A DNA stretch of 9,259 nt. It comes from Gemmatimonadales bacterium. Lineage in GTDB: Bacteria > Gemmatimonadota > Gemmatimonadetes > Gemmatimonadales > GWC2-71-9. The DNA lies in assembly GCA_025929805.1 (NCBI GenBank), contig JAICPP010000128.1, positions 1 through 9,259 on the forward strand, in the 5' to 3' direction. The notes below the pieces were generated by a model. The model had not been told where the DNA came from. It was given only the letters and a program-made list of their open reading frames with translations, and ran no database searches. Position numbers and translations under genes: made by a program. Of the stretch, positions 1 to 5,786 are shown in pieces. The stretch's first letter is position 1. Every line of letters begins with the position of its first letter.

Positions 1-303
1 CAGCATGCCGCCGAGCCAGCGCTCAGTCACATAGAAGGCCGCACAGGTCTGGGCTTCGGCCTGGACGATAGCCTTGAGCTGCTTCTTGGTGCACACGAAG
101 AGCACGCCGTCGCCCTTGAGCACCACACTGCGCAACAGCTCCTGCGCCTTGGCGATTTGGCGAAGGGTTTTCTGGAGGTCGATGATGTAGATGCCGGAAC
201 GTTCAGCGAAGATGAAGCGACGCATCTTCGGATTCCACCGGCGGGTCTGGTGGCCGAAGTGCACTCCGGCTTCGAGTAGATCCTGCAGTTGAGGCTGTGC
301 CAT
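1..303 (-). CDS. rpsB: 30S ribosomal protein S2, N-terminal 101 residues (cut by window edge)
   Basis: Structural protein of the small ribosomal subunit that binds late in 30S assembly and helps anchor S1. The visible 101 residues read from ATG at 303 to the left edge without a stop. They carry the S2 signature near the start, LLEAGVHFGHQTRRWNPKM (residues 9-27), followed by FIFAERSGIYIIDLQKT and, at the edge, ERWLGGML. The start at 303 gives the usual S2 N-terminus a few residues before the LLEAGVHFGHQ block. An in-frame ATG at 321 would add six residues (MGSQSS) but has no well-spaced Shine-Dalgarno. The start at 303 also has only a weak purine stretch (GGGAAG) 11 bases upstream. It follows rpsI in the order rplM-rpsI-rpsB; tsf would be expected next, outside the window. 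Identity is certain; the exact start is less so. Confidence 0.97.
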   Translation of the reverse strand, partial: MAQPQLQDLLEAGVHFGHQTRRWNPKMRRFIFAERSGIYIIDLQKTLRQIAKAQELLRSVVLKGDGVLFVCTKKQLKAIVQAEAQTCAAFYVTERWLGGML

Positions 304-421
304 GCTGGACTGACTTCCCATCCTTTTAGGGTTGAGCGTCCACCGCGTTCGTCTTCGACTACGACCCCCGCAGGAGCACCCATAGTCGAATCCCGCGATG
401 TGCGTGGTGGCGGAATACCGT
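304..421 (-). promoter_or_regulatory. rpsI-rpsB spacer with long hairpin; candidate S2 leader
   Basis: This 118-base spacer lies between the rpsI stop and the rpsB start. On the transcribed strand it holds a perfect 8-base inverted repeat, TTCGACTA (390-383) with TAGTCGAA (361-354). The stem extends inward to about 11 pairs with two G-U wobbles, and a small CUCC/GGGG pairing is possible in the loop. A further CCACC/GGTGG pairing could close an outer stem around it. No T-run follows, so it is not a classical intrinsic terminator. S2 synthesis is autoregulated through its mRNA leader in some bacteria, so a regulatory leader is a reasonable reading. An RNase processing site or a partial terminator is the alternative. 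No convincing promoter was seen here. Confidence 0.4.
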
Positions 422-823
422 CTACCGCTTGCTAAACTGGAACCGCTTCCGCGCTCCGGGCCGGCCGGGCTTCTTCCGCTCGACCGCTCGAGGATCGCGG
501 GTCATCAAGCCAGCTGCCCGGAGCTTGATCCTGTGCTGCCCATCGGCCTCCACCAGCGCGCGGGCGATGGCGTGACGGAGGGCGCCGGCCTGACCGGCCT
601 GGCCTCCACCGTTCACGTGGGCCTTCACGTCAAACGCGCCGAGAGTATCGGTGGCCGTGAACGACTGCTGAATGTGCTGCACCAGGGATGGCCTCGGGAA
701 ATAGTCGCCCAGGGTGCGGCCATTAATGTCCCACTTGCCGGTGCCCGGTGTGAGGTACACCCGTGCCACACTGGTCTTGCGACGCCCTACTGCCTGCCAC
801 CGGAACTGGGGTGTTGCTGTCAT
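422..823 (-). CDS. rpsI: 30S ribosomal protein S9
   Basis: Small-subunit ribosomal protein whose basic C-terminal tail reaches the P-site tRNA. At 133 residues it has the usual length. Diagnostic segments are AVGRRKTSVARVYL (residues 11-24), the glycine-rich block NGGGQAGQAGALRHAIARAL (71-90, with Ala where Gly is common in RHGIARAL), and the tail ERKKPGRPGARKRFQFSKR ending in the conserved SKR. The start ATG overlaps the rplM stop as ATGA, which implies translational coupling. A fair Shine-Dalgarno (AAGG, 7 bases upstream) also lies inside the end of rplM. L13 and S9 are co-transcribed in nearly all bacteria. The large plus-strand frame covering this gene is an antisense shadow. Confidence 0.98.
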   Translation of the reverse strand: MTATPQFRWQAVGRRKTSVARVYLTPGTGKWDINGRTLGDYFPRPSLVQHIQQSFTATDTLGAFDVKAHVNGGGQAGQAGALRHAIARALVEADGQHRIKLRAAGLMTRDPRAVERKKPGRPGARKRFQFSKR

Positions 824-1272
824 GCACTTGCCTTCGAGGGAGTGACGGAAAACGGTTTTGGCTGTTGCGCACTATGGGGGTGCTCGGCACCGGCATACAC
901 CTTGAGCTTGCCCCGGAGCTTCTGTTTGGCCAGCGAGGTCTTCGGCAGCATTCCAAAGACTGCCTTCTCGATCACCCGCTCGGGATGCTTAGCCAGCATG
1001 TCGCGAGCCGGGGTGAACCTTTCGTGCCCCATGTATCCGGTGTGGCCGAAGTACACCTTGTTAGTCAGCTTCCGGCCGGTCAGCCTCACCTTGGACGCGT
1101 TGACCACCACGACGAAGTCGCCACCATCCATATGAGGCGTGTAGGTGGGCTTGTGCTTGCCCCGAATCAGCTGGGCAACGGCGCTCGCAAGGCGACCGAG
1201 CGGCACCCCGGCGGCGTCTACGACATGCCAGTCGTGACTAATGTCCGCCGGCTTGGCGGTAAAGGTCTTCAT
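820..1272 (-). CDS. rplM: 50S ribosomal protein L13
   Basis: Early-assembly protein of the large ribosomal subunit, 150 residues. The family blocks appear in order: WHVVDAAGVPLGRLASAVA (residues 15-33), RGKHKPTYTPHMDGGDFVVV (37-56), NASKVRLTGRKLTNKVYFGH (58-77), EKAVFGMLP (102-110) and LKVYAGAEHPHSAQQP (123-138). The ATG at 1272 is supported by a GGAG Shine-Dalgarno 4 bases upstream. It is the first gene of the rplM-rpsI pair and overlaps rpsI by four bases (ATGA). A sigma70-like promoter about 50 bases upstream overlaps the end of the preceding biotin carrier gene. The 3' end adds a short Ser/Thr/Ala tail after the conserved region, a common variation. Confidence 0.98.
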   Translation of the reverse strand: MKTFTAKPADISHDWHVVDAAGVPLGRLASAVAQLIRGKHKPTYTPHMDGGDFVVVVNASKVRLTGRKLTNKVYFGHTGYMGHERFTPARDMLAKHPERVIEKAVFGMLPKTSLAKQKLRGKLKVYAGAEHPHSAQQPKPFSVTPSKASA

Positions 1273-1320
1273 CTACTCCGCTACCTGGGCTTGAGCAGGG
1301 CCAAAACGAAACAGACGCGG

Positions 1321-1350
1321 AAGATAGCTGGTGTCTGCGAGGGGGGTCAA
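1321..1350 (-). promoter_or_regulatory. Sigma70-like promoter for rplM-rpsI
   Basis: Reading the minus strand, TTGACC (1350-1345) and TATCTT (1326-1321) are separated by 18 bases. These differ from TTGACA/TATAAT at one and two positions. The expected transcript would start near 1314 and have a leader of roughly 40 bases before the rplM ATG. The TTGA of the -35 box contains the TGA stop of the upstream biotin carrier gene, so the promoter is packed into the gene junction. No terminator is seen between the carrier gene and rplM, so read-through from the carboxylase cluster is also possible. This is a motif match only. Confidence 0.5.
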
Positions 1351-1883
1351 GTGGAACTGGGAGCGTCCCCGGTCCCTGATCCCTGGTCCACAAACTCTAC
1401 CAGCACCTGTCCCTTTTCCACCGCCTCGCCGGGCGCCACTCGAACCGCCTTCACTACTGCAGAGGCATGGACCCTGAGCTCGTTTTCCATCTTCATTGCC
1501 TCGAGCACCACCACACCAGCTCCCGCGCTGACTCGGTCGCCGGGGCTCGCCTGCACTCGGACCACCAGCCCAGGCATGGGAGCGCGAAGGACATCGGCCA
1601 AACGGCGCTGCTCGCTGGTACCGGTGAGTGATCGGATGTGGCGTGTCCGCTCATCCAACACTTCCACTTCCCACCGCTCCCCCGACGCCGTGAGGCCCCA
1701 GCGTCCGCGGCCCAGCGGCTCCATGGCGAGGGAGAGAGGACGGTCATCCAGCAGCAGCTGCCGAAGCGGCGTGCCTGGGATGGCTCCTAGACTGGCGCTG
1801 TAGGTGCGGCCGTCGACGGTGACGCGGTCACCATCCAGCTCCACCTCGACCGTTCGCCCGGCAAGCATCACCACGTACCTCAC
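1347..1883 (-). CDS. Biotin carboxyl carrier protein (C-terminal half of a PccA-type alpha subunit)
   Basis: Carries the biotin that shuttles carboxyl groups from biotin carboxylase to the carboxyltransferase. Of 178 residues, the C-terminal domain (about 101-164) is a biotinyl domain: APMPGLVVRV, then EAMKMENEL with the acceptor lysine at Lys131, then PGEAVEKGQVLVEF. The sequence AMKMEN is typical of propionyl- and methylcrotonyl-CoA carboxylase carriers; the E. coli AccB motif is AMKMMN. Residues 1-85 are beta-rich (RTVEVELDGDRVTVDGRTYS; later GERWEVEV) and resemble the linker/BT region that precedes the biotin domain in fused alpha subunits. They do not resemble the Ala/Pro-rich AccB N-terminus. 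The start is GTG, overlapping the rlmD stop as GTGA, with a GGAG Shine-Dalgarno 5 bases upstream. The last residues (DQGSGTGDAPSST) are encoded partly by a short tandem repeat. Role confident; standalone versus split alpha subunit is inference. Confidence 0.9.
   Translation of the reverse strand: MRYVVMLAGRTVEVELDGDRVTVDGRTYSASLGAIPGTPLRQLLLDDRPLSLAMEPLGRGRWGLTASGERWEVEVLDERTRHIRSLTGTSEQRRLADVLRAPMPGLVVRVQASPGDRVSAGAGVVVLEAMKMENELRVHASAVVKAVRVAPGEAVEKGQVLVEFVDQGSGTGDAPSST
1371..1389. repeat. Degenerate heptamer repeat in the 3' end of the biotin carrier gene
   Basis: The plus strand reads ggtccct, gatccct, ggtcc: a 7-base unit in about two and a half copies with one or two mismatches. It encodes the low-complexity C-terminal tail (DQGSGTG) of the carrier protein, after the end of the folded biotinyl domain. 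It is short enough to arise by chance, but it resembles the other short tandem repeats at the edges of this gene cluster. Confidence 0.4.
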
Positions 1884-3100
1884 GTGCTCTCCAGGACCGC
1901 GACGGTTTCGACGTGAGTTGTCTGCGGGAACAAATCGAAGGCTTGCACCAGCCTGAGATTGAAATGGGCCAAGCGCTGGAGATCCCGGGCGAGGGTCGCC
2001 GGGTCACAGGAGACATACACCACCCGGACCGGCCGAAGTCGCTCCAGTTCCGCGGTGACACGCTCGTGCATGCCAGTGCGAGGTGGGTTGGTGATAACGA
2101 GGTCGGGCTGCCGCAGCTCGGCAATTACCTCCTCCACCCACCCTACGTGGCGGCGTGCCGCTGGTCCTCTCGCCTCCGCCTCGGCCACCGCGCGGCGATC
2201 CAGCTCCACGCTCTCGACCCTGGCTCCTCGATTGATCAACTGGGCCGTGGTTTCGCCGATTCCAGCATAGAGATCCCAGACCTTCAGCCCGGAAACGTCG
2301 CCGAGCTGTTCCACCGCAAAAGCGCGTACCCGGTCGCCCATCTCGGGATGGACTTGCTCGAACACGGTGGCGGGAAACGCCTCGCCGGCCCCGGCGATGG
2401 CGCGCGGAGCCCCGTCCAATGGCTGGTACCAGAGGGTGGCGGAGACGCCCTCATGTTCCAACTCCCGGTGCAGCCGGTCGGCCCCGGACCACACATCGCC
2501 CCGCCCTACCCGGAACACCAGGTGACAGGCGCCGCCGCGATCGAATCGCAGCACCAGCTGCTCCAACGGACGGGGCAACTGCGCGCGCAGCCTCTTGACC
2601 GATTGCCACAGTTCCATCAGCGGTGGAACCGTGATGTGGCACCAATCCAGCTCGAAGACCTGGTTGGCTCGGTCGTAGCGGTGCAAGCCAATCCGGCGGC
2701 CACCGGCTTCAACATGGAGGGTGAGCTTCGTCCGGTAGTCGTAAGTTTTGTCCGAGGGCACAATGGGTGGATCGGGAACATCGCGCCTGGCGATACGCCG
2801 CAGTGCATCTCCCACGAATGCACGCCTGCTGGCGAGCTGGGTGGGATTGTCCACGTGCTGTAGCTGGCAGCCACCGCACTCGTCCTGAACGTAGTGGGGG
2901 CAGCGGGGCTCGGCGCGATGCGGTGAGTCCTCGACCACGCGTCCCAGCCGCGCGCGGGCGTAGCGCTTGTGCTCGCGAAGTCCGGTAAGCTCCACCAGAT
3001 CTCCGGGTGCCGTGCGGGGCACGAACACCGCCCTGCCATCGGGCAGCTTACCTACCCCGTCTCCTCCTGCCGCCAAACGCACAATGCGGACTGCGGTCAC
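1880..3100 (-). CDS. rlmD: TrmA/RumA-family 23S rRNA (uracil-5-)-methyltransferase
   Basis: SAM-dependent RNA m5U methyltransferase, 406 residues. An N-terminal TRAM domain (about 1-57, VRLAAGGDGVGKLPDGRAVFVP) precedes the [4Fe-4S] cysteines: Cys67, Cys75 and Cys78 in CPHYVQDECGGCQLQH, with Cys154 as the likely fourth ligand. The SAM site is DLYAGIGETTAQL (276-288). The catalytic nucleophile is Cys365 in VYVSCDPATLARDL and the general base is Glu398 in HVETV. TRAM plus the cluster separate it from TrmA and favour an RlmD/RlmC-type rRNA enzyme. Compared with E. coli RumA, His251 replaces Asn in the FxQVN motif, Asn338 replaces Asp in NPPRTG, and Asp366 replaces Asn after the catalytic Cys. The start is GTG, overlapping the biotin carboxylase stop (GTGA) with no good Shine-Dalgarno, so translation is probably coupled. 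The 3' end overlaps the biotin carrier start in the same way. Which uridine is modified cannot be read from sequence. Confidence 0.88.
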   Translation of the reverse strand: MTAVRIVRLAAGGDGVGKLPDGRAVFVPRTAPGDLVELTGLREHKRYARARLGRVVEDSPHRAEPRCPHYVQDECGGCQLQHVDNPTQLASRRAFVGDALRRIARRDVPDPPIVPSDKTYDYRTKLTLHVEAGGRRIGLHRYDRANQVFELDWCHITVPPLMELWQSVKRLRAQLPRPLEQLVLRFDRGGACHLVFRVGRGDVWSGADRLHRELEHEGVSATLWYQPLDGAPRAIAGAGEAFPATVFEQVHPEMGDRVRAFAVEQLGDVSGLKVWDLYAGIGETTAQLINRGARVESVELDRRAVAEAEARGPAARRHVGWVEEVIAELRQPDLVITNPPRTGMHERVTAELERLRPVRVVYVSCDPATLARDLQRLAHFNLRLVQAFDLFPQTTHVETVAVLEST

Positions 3101-4590
3101 CGCAGCGCTTCGCTCCGCGCCTGTCTAGCCCATTCGCTGGTCGAAGATCCATCGGGGCTCAGCACCGCATGGCGGCTCTGGCGGCCCTCGGCTTCGGCGA
3201 GAGCGGCCGCCACAGCCAATTCCCGGATGCTCTGTAGCTCCGGTTCTGGGGCGATCAGATCCGGGCGCCGCTCCAGAAACTGGATGTCGATCTCGGCTCG
3301 TTGGAAGGCAGGATCCGACATCAGCCGGCGATGGAAGCCCTGGTTGGTCCCCACCCCGGCGATGACCAGCTCACTGAGTCCTTCAGACATGCGGGTCAGC
3401 GCCTCGGGCCGGGTGGGTGCCCAGACGATCAGCTTGGCCAACATGGAGTCGTAGTGCAGCGTCACCTCATCGCCGGTATCAACGCCGGCGTCCCACCGAA
3501 TGCCAGGCCCGGATGGAGCGCGCAGGTAGACGATCCGGCCGGCTGACGGGAGGAAGCCGTTTGCCGGATCTTCACTCGTGATCCGGCACTCCAGGGCCCA
3601 CCCCCGCGGCTGGAGCTTGCCCTGGGGAACTTGCATTGCCTCACCCCGCGCAATCCGCAGCTGTTCCCGAACGAGGTCCACTCCATAGACCATTTCCGTA
3701 ACCGGGTGCTCGACCTGAATCCGGGTATTCATCTCCAGGAAGTAGAACGCGCCATCGGCGGTGGTGAGGAACTCGCAGGTGCCGGCACTCCGGTAGCCGA
3801 CAGCGCGTGCTGCAGCCACGGCGGCCCCCCCCATCTTTTCCCGCAATTCTGTGCTGACTGCTGCCGAGGGAGCTTCTTCCACCAGTTTCTGGTGCCGCCG
3901 CTGGATCGAGCACTCGCGTTCCCCCAGATGAACGGTGCGCTGGTGGTCCGCCAGCACCTGGATCTCAATATGGCGGGGGCGCTCGATGAACTTCTCGAGA
4001 TAGACATTGTCATCGCCGAACGCCTTGAGCGCTTCGGAACGGGCGGTTTGGAGCGCCGGCTCCAGATCGGCCGGTGTAGTCACTACCCGCATTCCCTTCC
4101 CACCCCCGCCGGCAGCCGCCTTCACCATCACCGGGTACCCACTCGACTCTGCGGCGGCGAGGGCGCCCGCCATATCCCGACTCGGAGCCGACCCGCCTGG
4201 CACGATGGGAACTCCCGCCGCGCTCATGCGTGCACGGGCTTCGGTCTTGTCACCCATTGCCCGGATGGCCGAGGCGGGAGGACCAACAAAGATCAGCCCT
4301 GCGCGCTCGACCGCCTCAGCAAAAGCCGCCCGCTCCGCGAGAAATCCGTATCCGGGGTGAATCGCATCAGCACCGGAATCGCTTGCGGCGGCGAGCAGAC
4401 GTTCGATCGAGAGGTAGCTCTGGGAAGGGGCAGCCGGTCCGATGGCTACCGCACGGTCGGCGGCCCGCACATGCGGCGCCGTACGGTCGGCGGCAGAGTA
4501 CACCGCTACAGCTTCGAGGCCTTCCTCATGACATGCCCGGATAATTCGGAGAGCGATTTCGCCCCGATTGGCGATGAGGACGCGTTTCAT
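3097..4590 (-). CDS. accC: Biotin carboxylase (BC half of acyl-CoA carboxylase alpha subunit)
   Basis: ATP-grasp enzyme that carboxylates biotin on the carrier protein using ATP and bicarbonate. From ATG at 4590 it is 497 residues. It opens with MKRVLIANRGEIALRIIRAC. Expected active-site features are present: Lys115, Lys157 with the glycine-rich loop AAAGGGGKGM (158-167), His207, Glu274, Glu286, Asn288, and NTRIQVEHPVTEM with Arg290 and Glu294, then Arg336. The C-terminal BC domain ends near 445. E. coli AccC has 449 residues; the extra 50 or so (SIRELAVAAALAEAEG to SEWARQARSEALR) resemble the linker after BC in fused PccA/MccA subunits. An upstream in-frame TTG at 4635 would add 15 residues encoded mostly by a 9-base tandem repeat, so 4590 is preferred. 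The sequence upstream is pyrimidine-rich and has no Shine-Dalgarno. The gene overlaps rlmD by four bases. Confidence 0.95.
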   Translation of the reverse strand: MKRVLIANRGEIALRIIRACHEEGLEAVAVYSAADRTAPHVRAADRAVAIGPAAPSQSYLSIERLLAAASDSGADAIHPGYGFLAERAAFAEAVERAGLIFVGPPASAIRAMGDKTEARARMSAAGVPIVPGGSAPSRDMAGALAAAESSGYPVMVKAAAGGGGKGMRVVTTPADLEPALQTARSEALKAFGDDNVYLEKFIERPRHIEIQVLADHQRTVHLGERECSIQRRHQKLVEEAPSAAVSTELREKMGGAAVAAARAVGYRSAGTCEFLTTADGAFYFLEMNTRIQVEHPVTEMVYGVDLVREQLRIARGEAMQVPQGKLQPRGWALECRITSEDPANGFLPSAGRIVYLRAPSGPGIRWDAGVDTGDEVTLHYDSMLAKLIVWAPTRPEALTRMSEGLSELVIAGVGTNQGFHRRLMSDPAFQRAEIDIQFLERRPDLIAPEPELQSIRELAVAAALAEAEGRQSRHAVLSPDGSSTSEWARQARSEALR

Positions 4591-4591
4591 G

Positions 4592-4620
4592 CGGTAAAGG
4601 CGGAAGAGGCGGAAGAGGCG
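4592..4620. repeat. 9-base tandem repeat just upstream of the biotin carboxylase start
   Basis: The plus strand reads cggtaaagg, cggaagagg, cggaagagg, then a partial cgg: three units of nine bases, two of them identical. It begins two bases from the biotin carboxylase ATG and occupies the place where a Shine-Dalgarno should be. On the transcribed strand it is a CCGCCTCTT pyrimidine tract. Gain or loss of a unit would change the spacing upstream of the start by nine bases and would keep the alternative upstream TTG in frame. Confidence 0.75.
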
Positions 4621-4656
4621 GTCAGTCCAGAGCAACCGAGAGGAGTCAAAGCCCAG

Positions 4657-5676
4657 TCACGGTCGACAGGCCGGCGGCGGAGCATCTCCGAACACGGGGA
4701 GGAAGCTGCTGCACAGAAGCGCGTTGAACCGGGCAGCGCTGTCGTAGACGTGCCGCACGTCTCGAACCCAGACGGAGCTTCCCTGGCGAGTTGCTTGAAG
4801 CAGCTCGGTCAGGGATAAGGCATCTGGGCCGTTGGTAACCGGCCGGCTCACGCGGGTCAGGCGAAAAGGCTTCCAGTTGAGAGCAGGGGCCGCCGCGCTG
4901 TCCGCCGAGGGTGTGAGGCACAAGGTCCGCCGGGAGGCCACATCTTGCAGAGCGCTGCGGACCGGCAGAGCCGGATCGATGCCCATGGCCTCCGCCATTC
5001 GGCGGCGATAAATGGAATCGGTAGCGTATCGATCAGGGCGGATCGGCAGAATCTCGCGGGAGCGAAGGTCGAGGTTGTCATACCAGATTGACAGCGCCTC
5101 GAGATCACTCCCTACCAGAAGGACTCCACCGGCCGGGCAGGAGCTCAAGAGATTGGCGCCCAGCTCCAAAATGAACGCCGGCATTTCGGGGGTGTCCGGG
5201 TGGATGCGACTGGGCCCTCCGATGGCCCATCCAGAATCCTCCACAAAGACAAAGGAACGCTCCAGCTCGGCCAAGCCCCGGAAAACGATTCCGGAATCGA
5301 CCGCAAGCCGCACCGCCTGGTCGAACGCCGTGGCGGCAAAGTCCAGATAGAGGAGGCCATCCGGATCACCGCGGTGGCCCTGCAGGTGCCAATCGCGCGC
5401 GTCGAACAGGTAGAACCGGCCTAGCTGGAACCAGGCCCGGCCGTCGTCCGGCGCGGTAGCGAGATACCGCCCCAGCAGGTCGATGGCCATCTGGCGCTCC
5501 CCGCTGCGCTCAAGCGCCGCCGCCCGAGGAGCCACGTTGGGATCGATGGCCGCTTGACCGACGAGCCGCTGCCCGCCGCTGCCAAGCAGCAGCGCCACTC
5601 CTGCTATCAGCAGGCGCAACTGCGACTTATATCCTGATACAGAACCCACGAGACCGGCCTGAAACATGTGTGACAA
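4657..5676 (-). CDS. Secreted TPR-like protein of unknown function
   Basis: Not recognised as a named family. The frame is 339 residues from TTG at 5676 (weak AAGG 4 bases upstream); ATG at 5667 or a later codon near residue 20 are alternatives. A signal peptide is likely: Lys17 and Arg21, then the hydrophobic run LRLLIAGVALLLGSGG (about 20-35) and a probable cleavage near VGQA (about 39-42), so the product should be exported. Residues about 48-128 look helical and TPR-like (AAALERSGERQMAIDLLGRY; PDDGRAWFQLGRFYLFDARD; YLDFAATAFDQAVRLAV). A second part has CPAGGVLLVGSDLEALSIWY (180-199), then LRSREILPIRPDRYATDSIY. This recalls, from memory, the soluble region of DUF2723 membrane proteins (GDNDTFPLWY-like motif), though the similarity is weak. 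It lies between the carboxyltransferase and biotin carboxylase genes on the same strand, with 110- and 66-base gaps. A role in carboxylation is not implied by its sequence. Confidence 0.8.
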   Translation of the reverse strand: MSHMFQAGLVGSVSGYKSQLRLLIAGVALLLGSGGQRLVGQAAIDPNVAPRAAALERSGERQMAIDLLGRYLATAPDDGRAWFQLGRFYLFDARDWHLQGHRGDPDGLLYLDFAATAFDQAVRLAVDSGIVFRGLAELERSFVFVEDSGWAIGGPSRIHPDTPEMPAFILELGANLLSSCPAGGVLLVGSDLEALSIWYDNLDLRSREILPIRPDRYATDSIYRRRMAEAMGIDPALPVRSALQDVASRRTLCLTPSADSAAAPALNWKPFRLTRVSRPVTNGPDALSLTELLQATRQGSSVWVRDVRHVYDSAARFNALLCSSFLPVFGDAPPPACRP

Positions 5677-5753
5677 AATGCCTTCGAGACCACTGCTTGG
5701 CTAGTAGGGGGACGCCACTAGGAAGTGGACCGACACCGAGTGCGGGACGGGTA

Positions 5754-5784
5754 ACTGGCGACCGGCGACAGGCGACTGGCAACT
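5754..5784. repeat. Degenerate 7-base tandem repeat after the pccB stop
   Basis: The plus strand reads actggcg, accggcg, acaggcg, actggca, act: four heptamers plus a partial unit, varying mainly at the third base. It begins two bases beyond the pccB stop codon and lies in the 110-base gap before the secreted TPR-like gene. The rest of that gap (5677-5753) shows only a short ccact/agtgg hairpin (5715-5728) and no convincing promoter or terminator. Confidence 0.75.
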
Positions 5785-5786
5785 CA

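Noticed and set aside
398..1135. Long open frame on the plus strand opposite rpsI and rplM (another at 763-1803)
   Set aside because: Antisense shadows of clearly conserved ribosomal and carrier genes in GC-rich DNA; no domain, ribosome binding site or sensible composition.
1913..2863. Plus-strand frame of 316 codons opposite rlmD
   Set aside because: The minus-strand product has all the motifs of an rRNA methyltransferase; the opposite frame has no recognisable protein features.
3631..4818. Plus-strand frame of 395 codons opposite the biotin carboxylase
   Set aside because: Shadow of a strongly conserved ATP-grasp enzyme; long antisense frames are expected at this base composition.
5715..5728. 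ccact-agga-agtgg hairpin between pccB and the TPR-like gene
   Set aside because: Only five pairs and no T-run; too short to call a terminator or operator.
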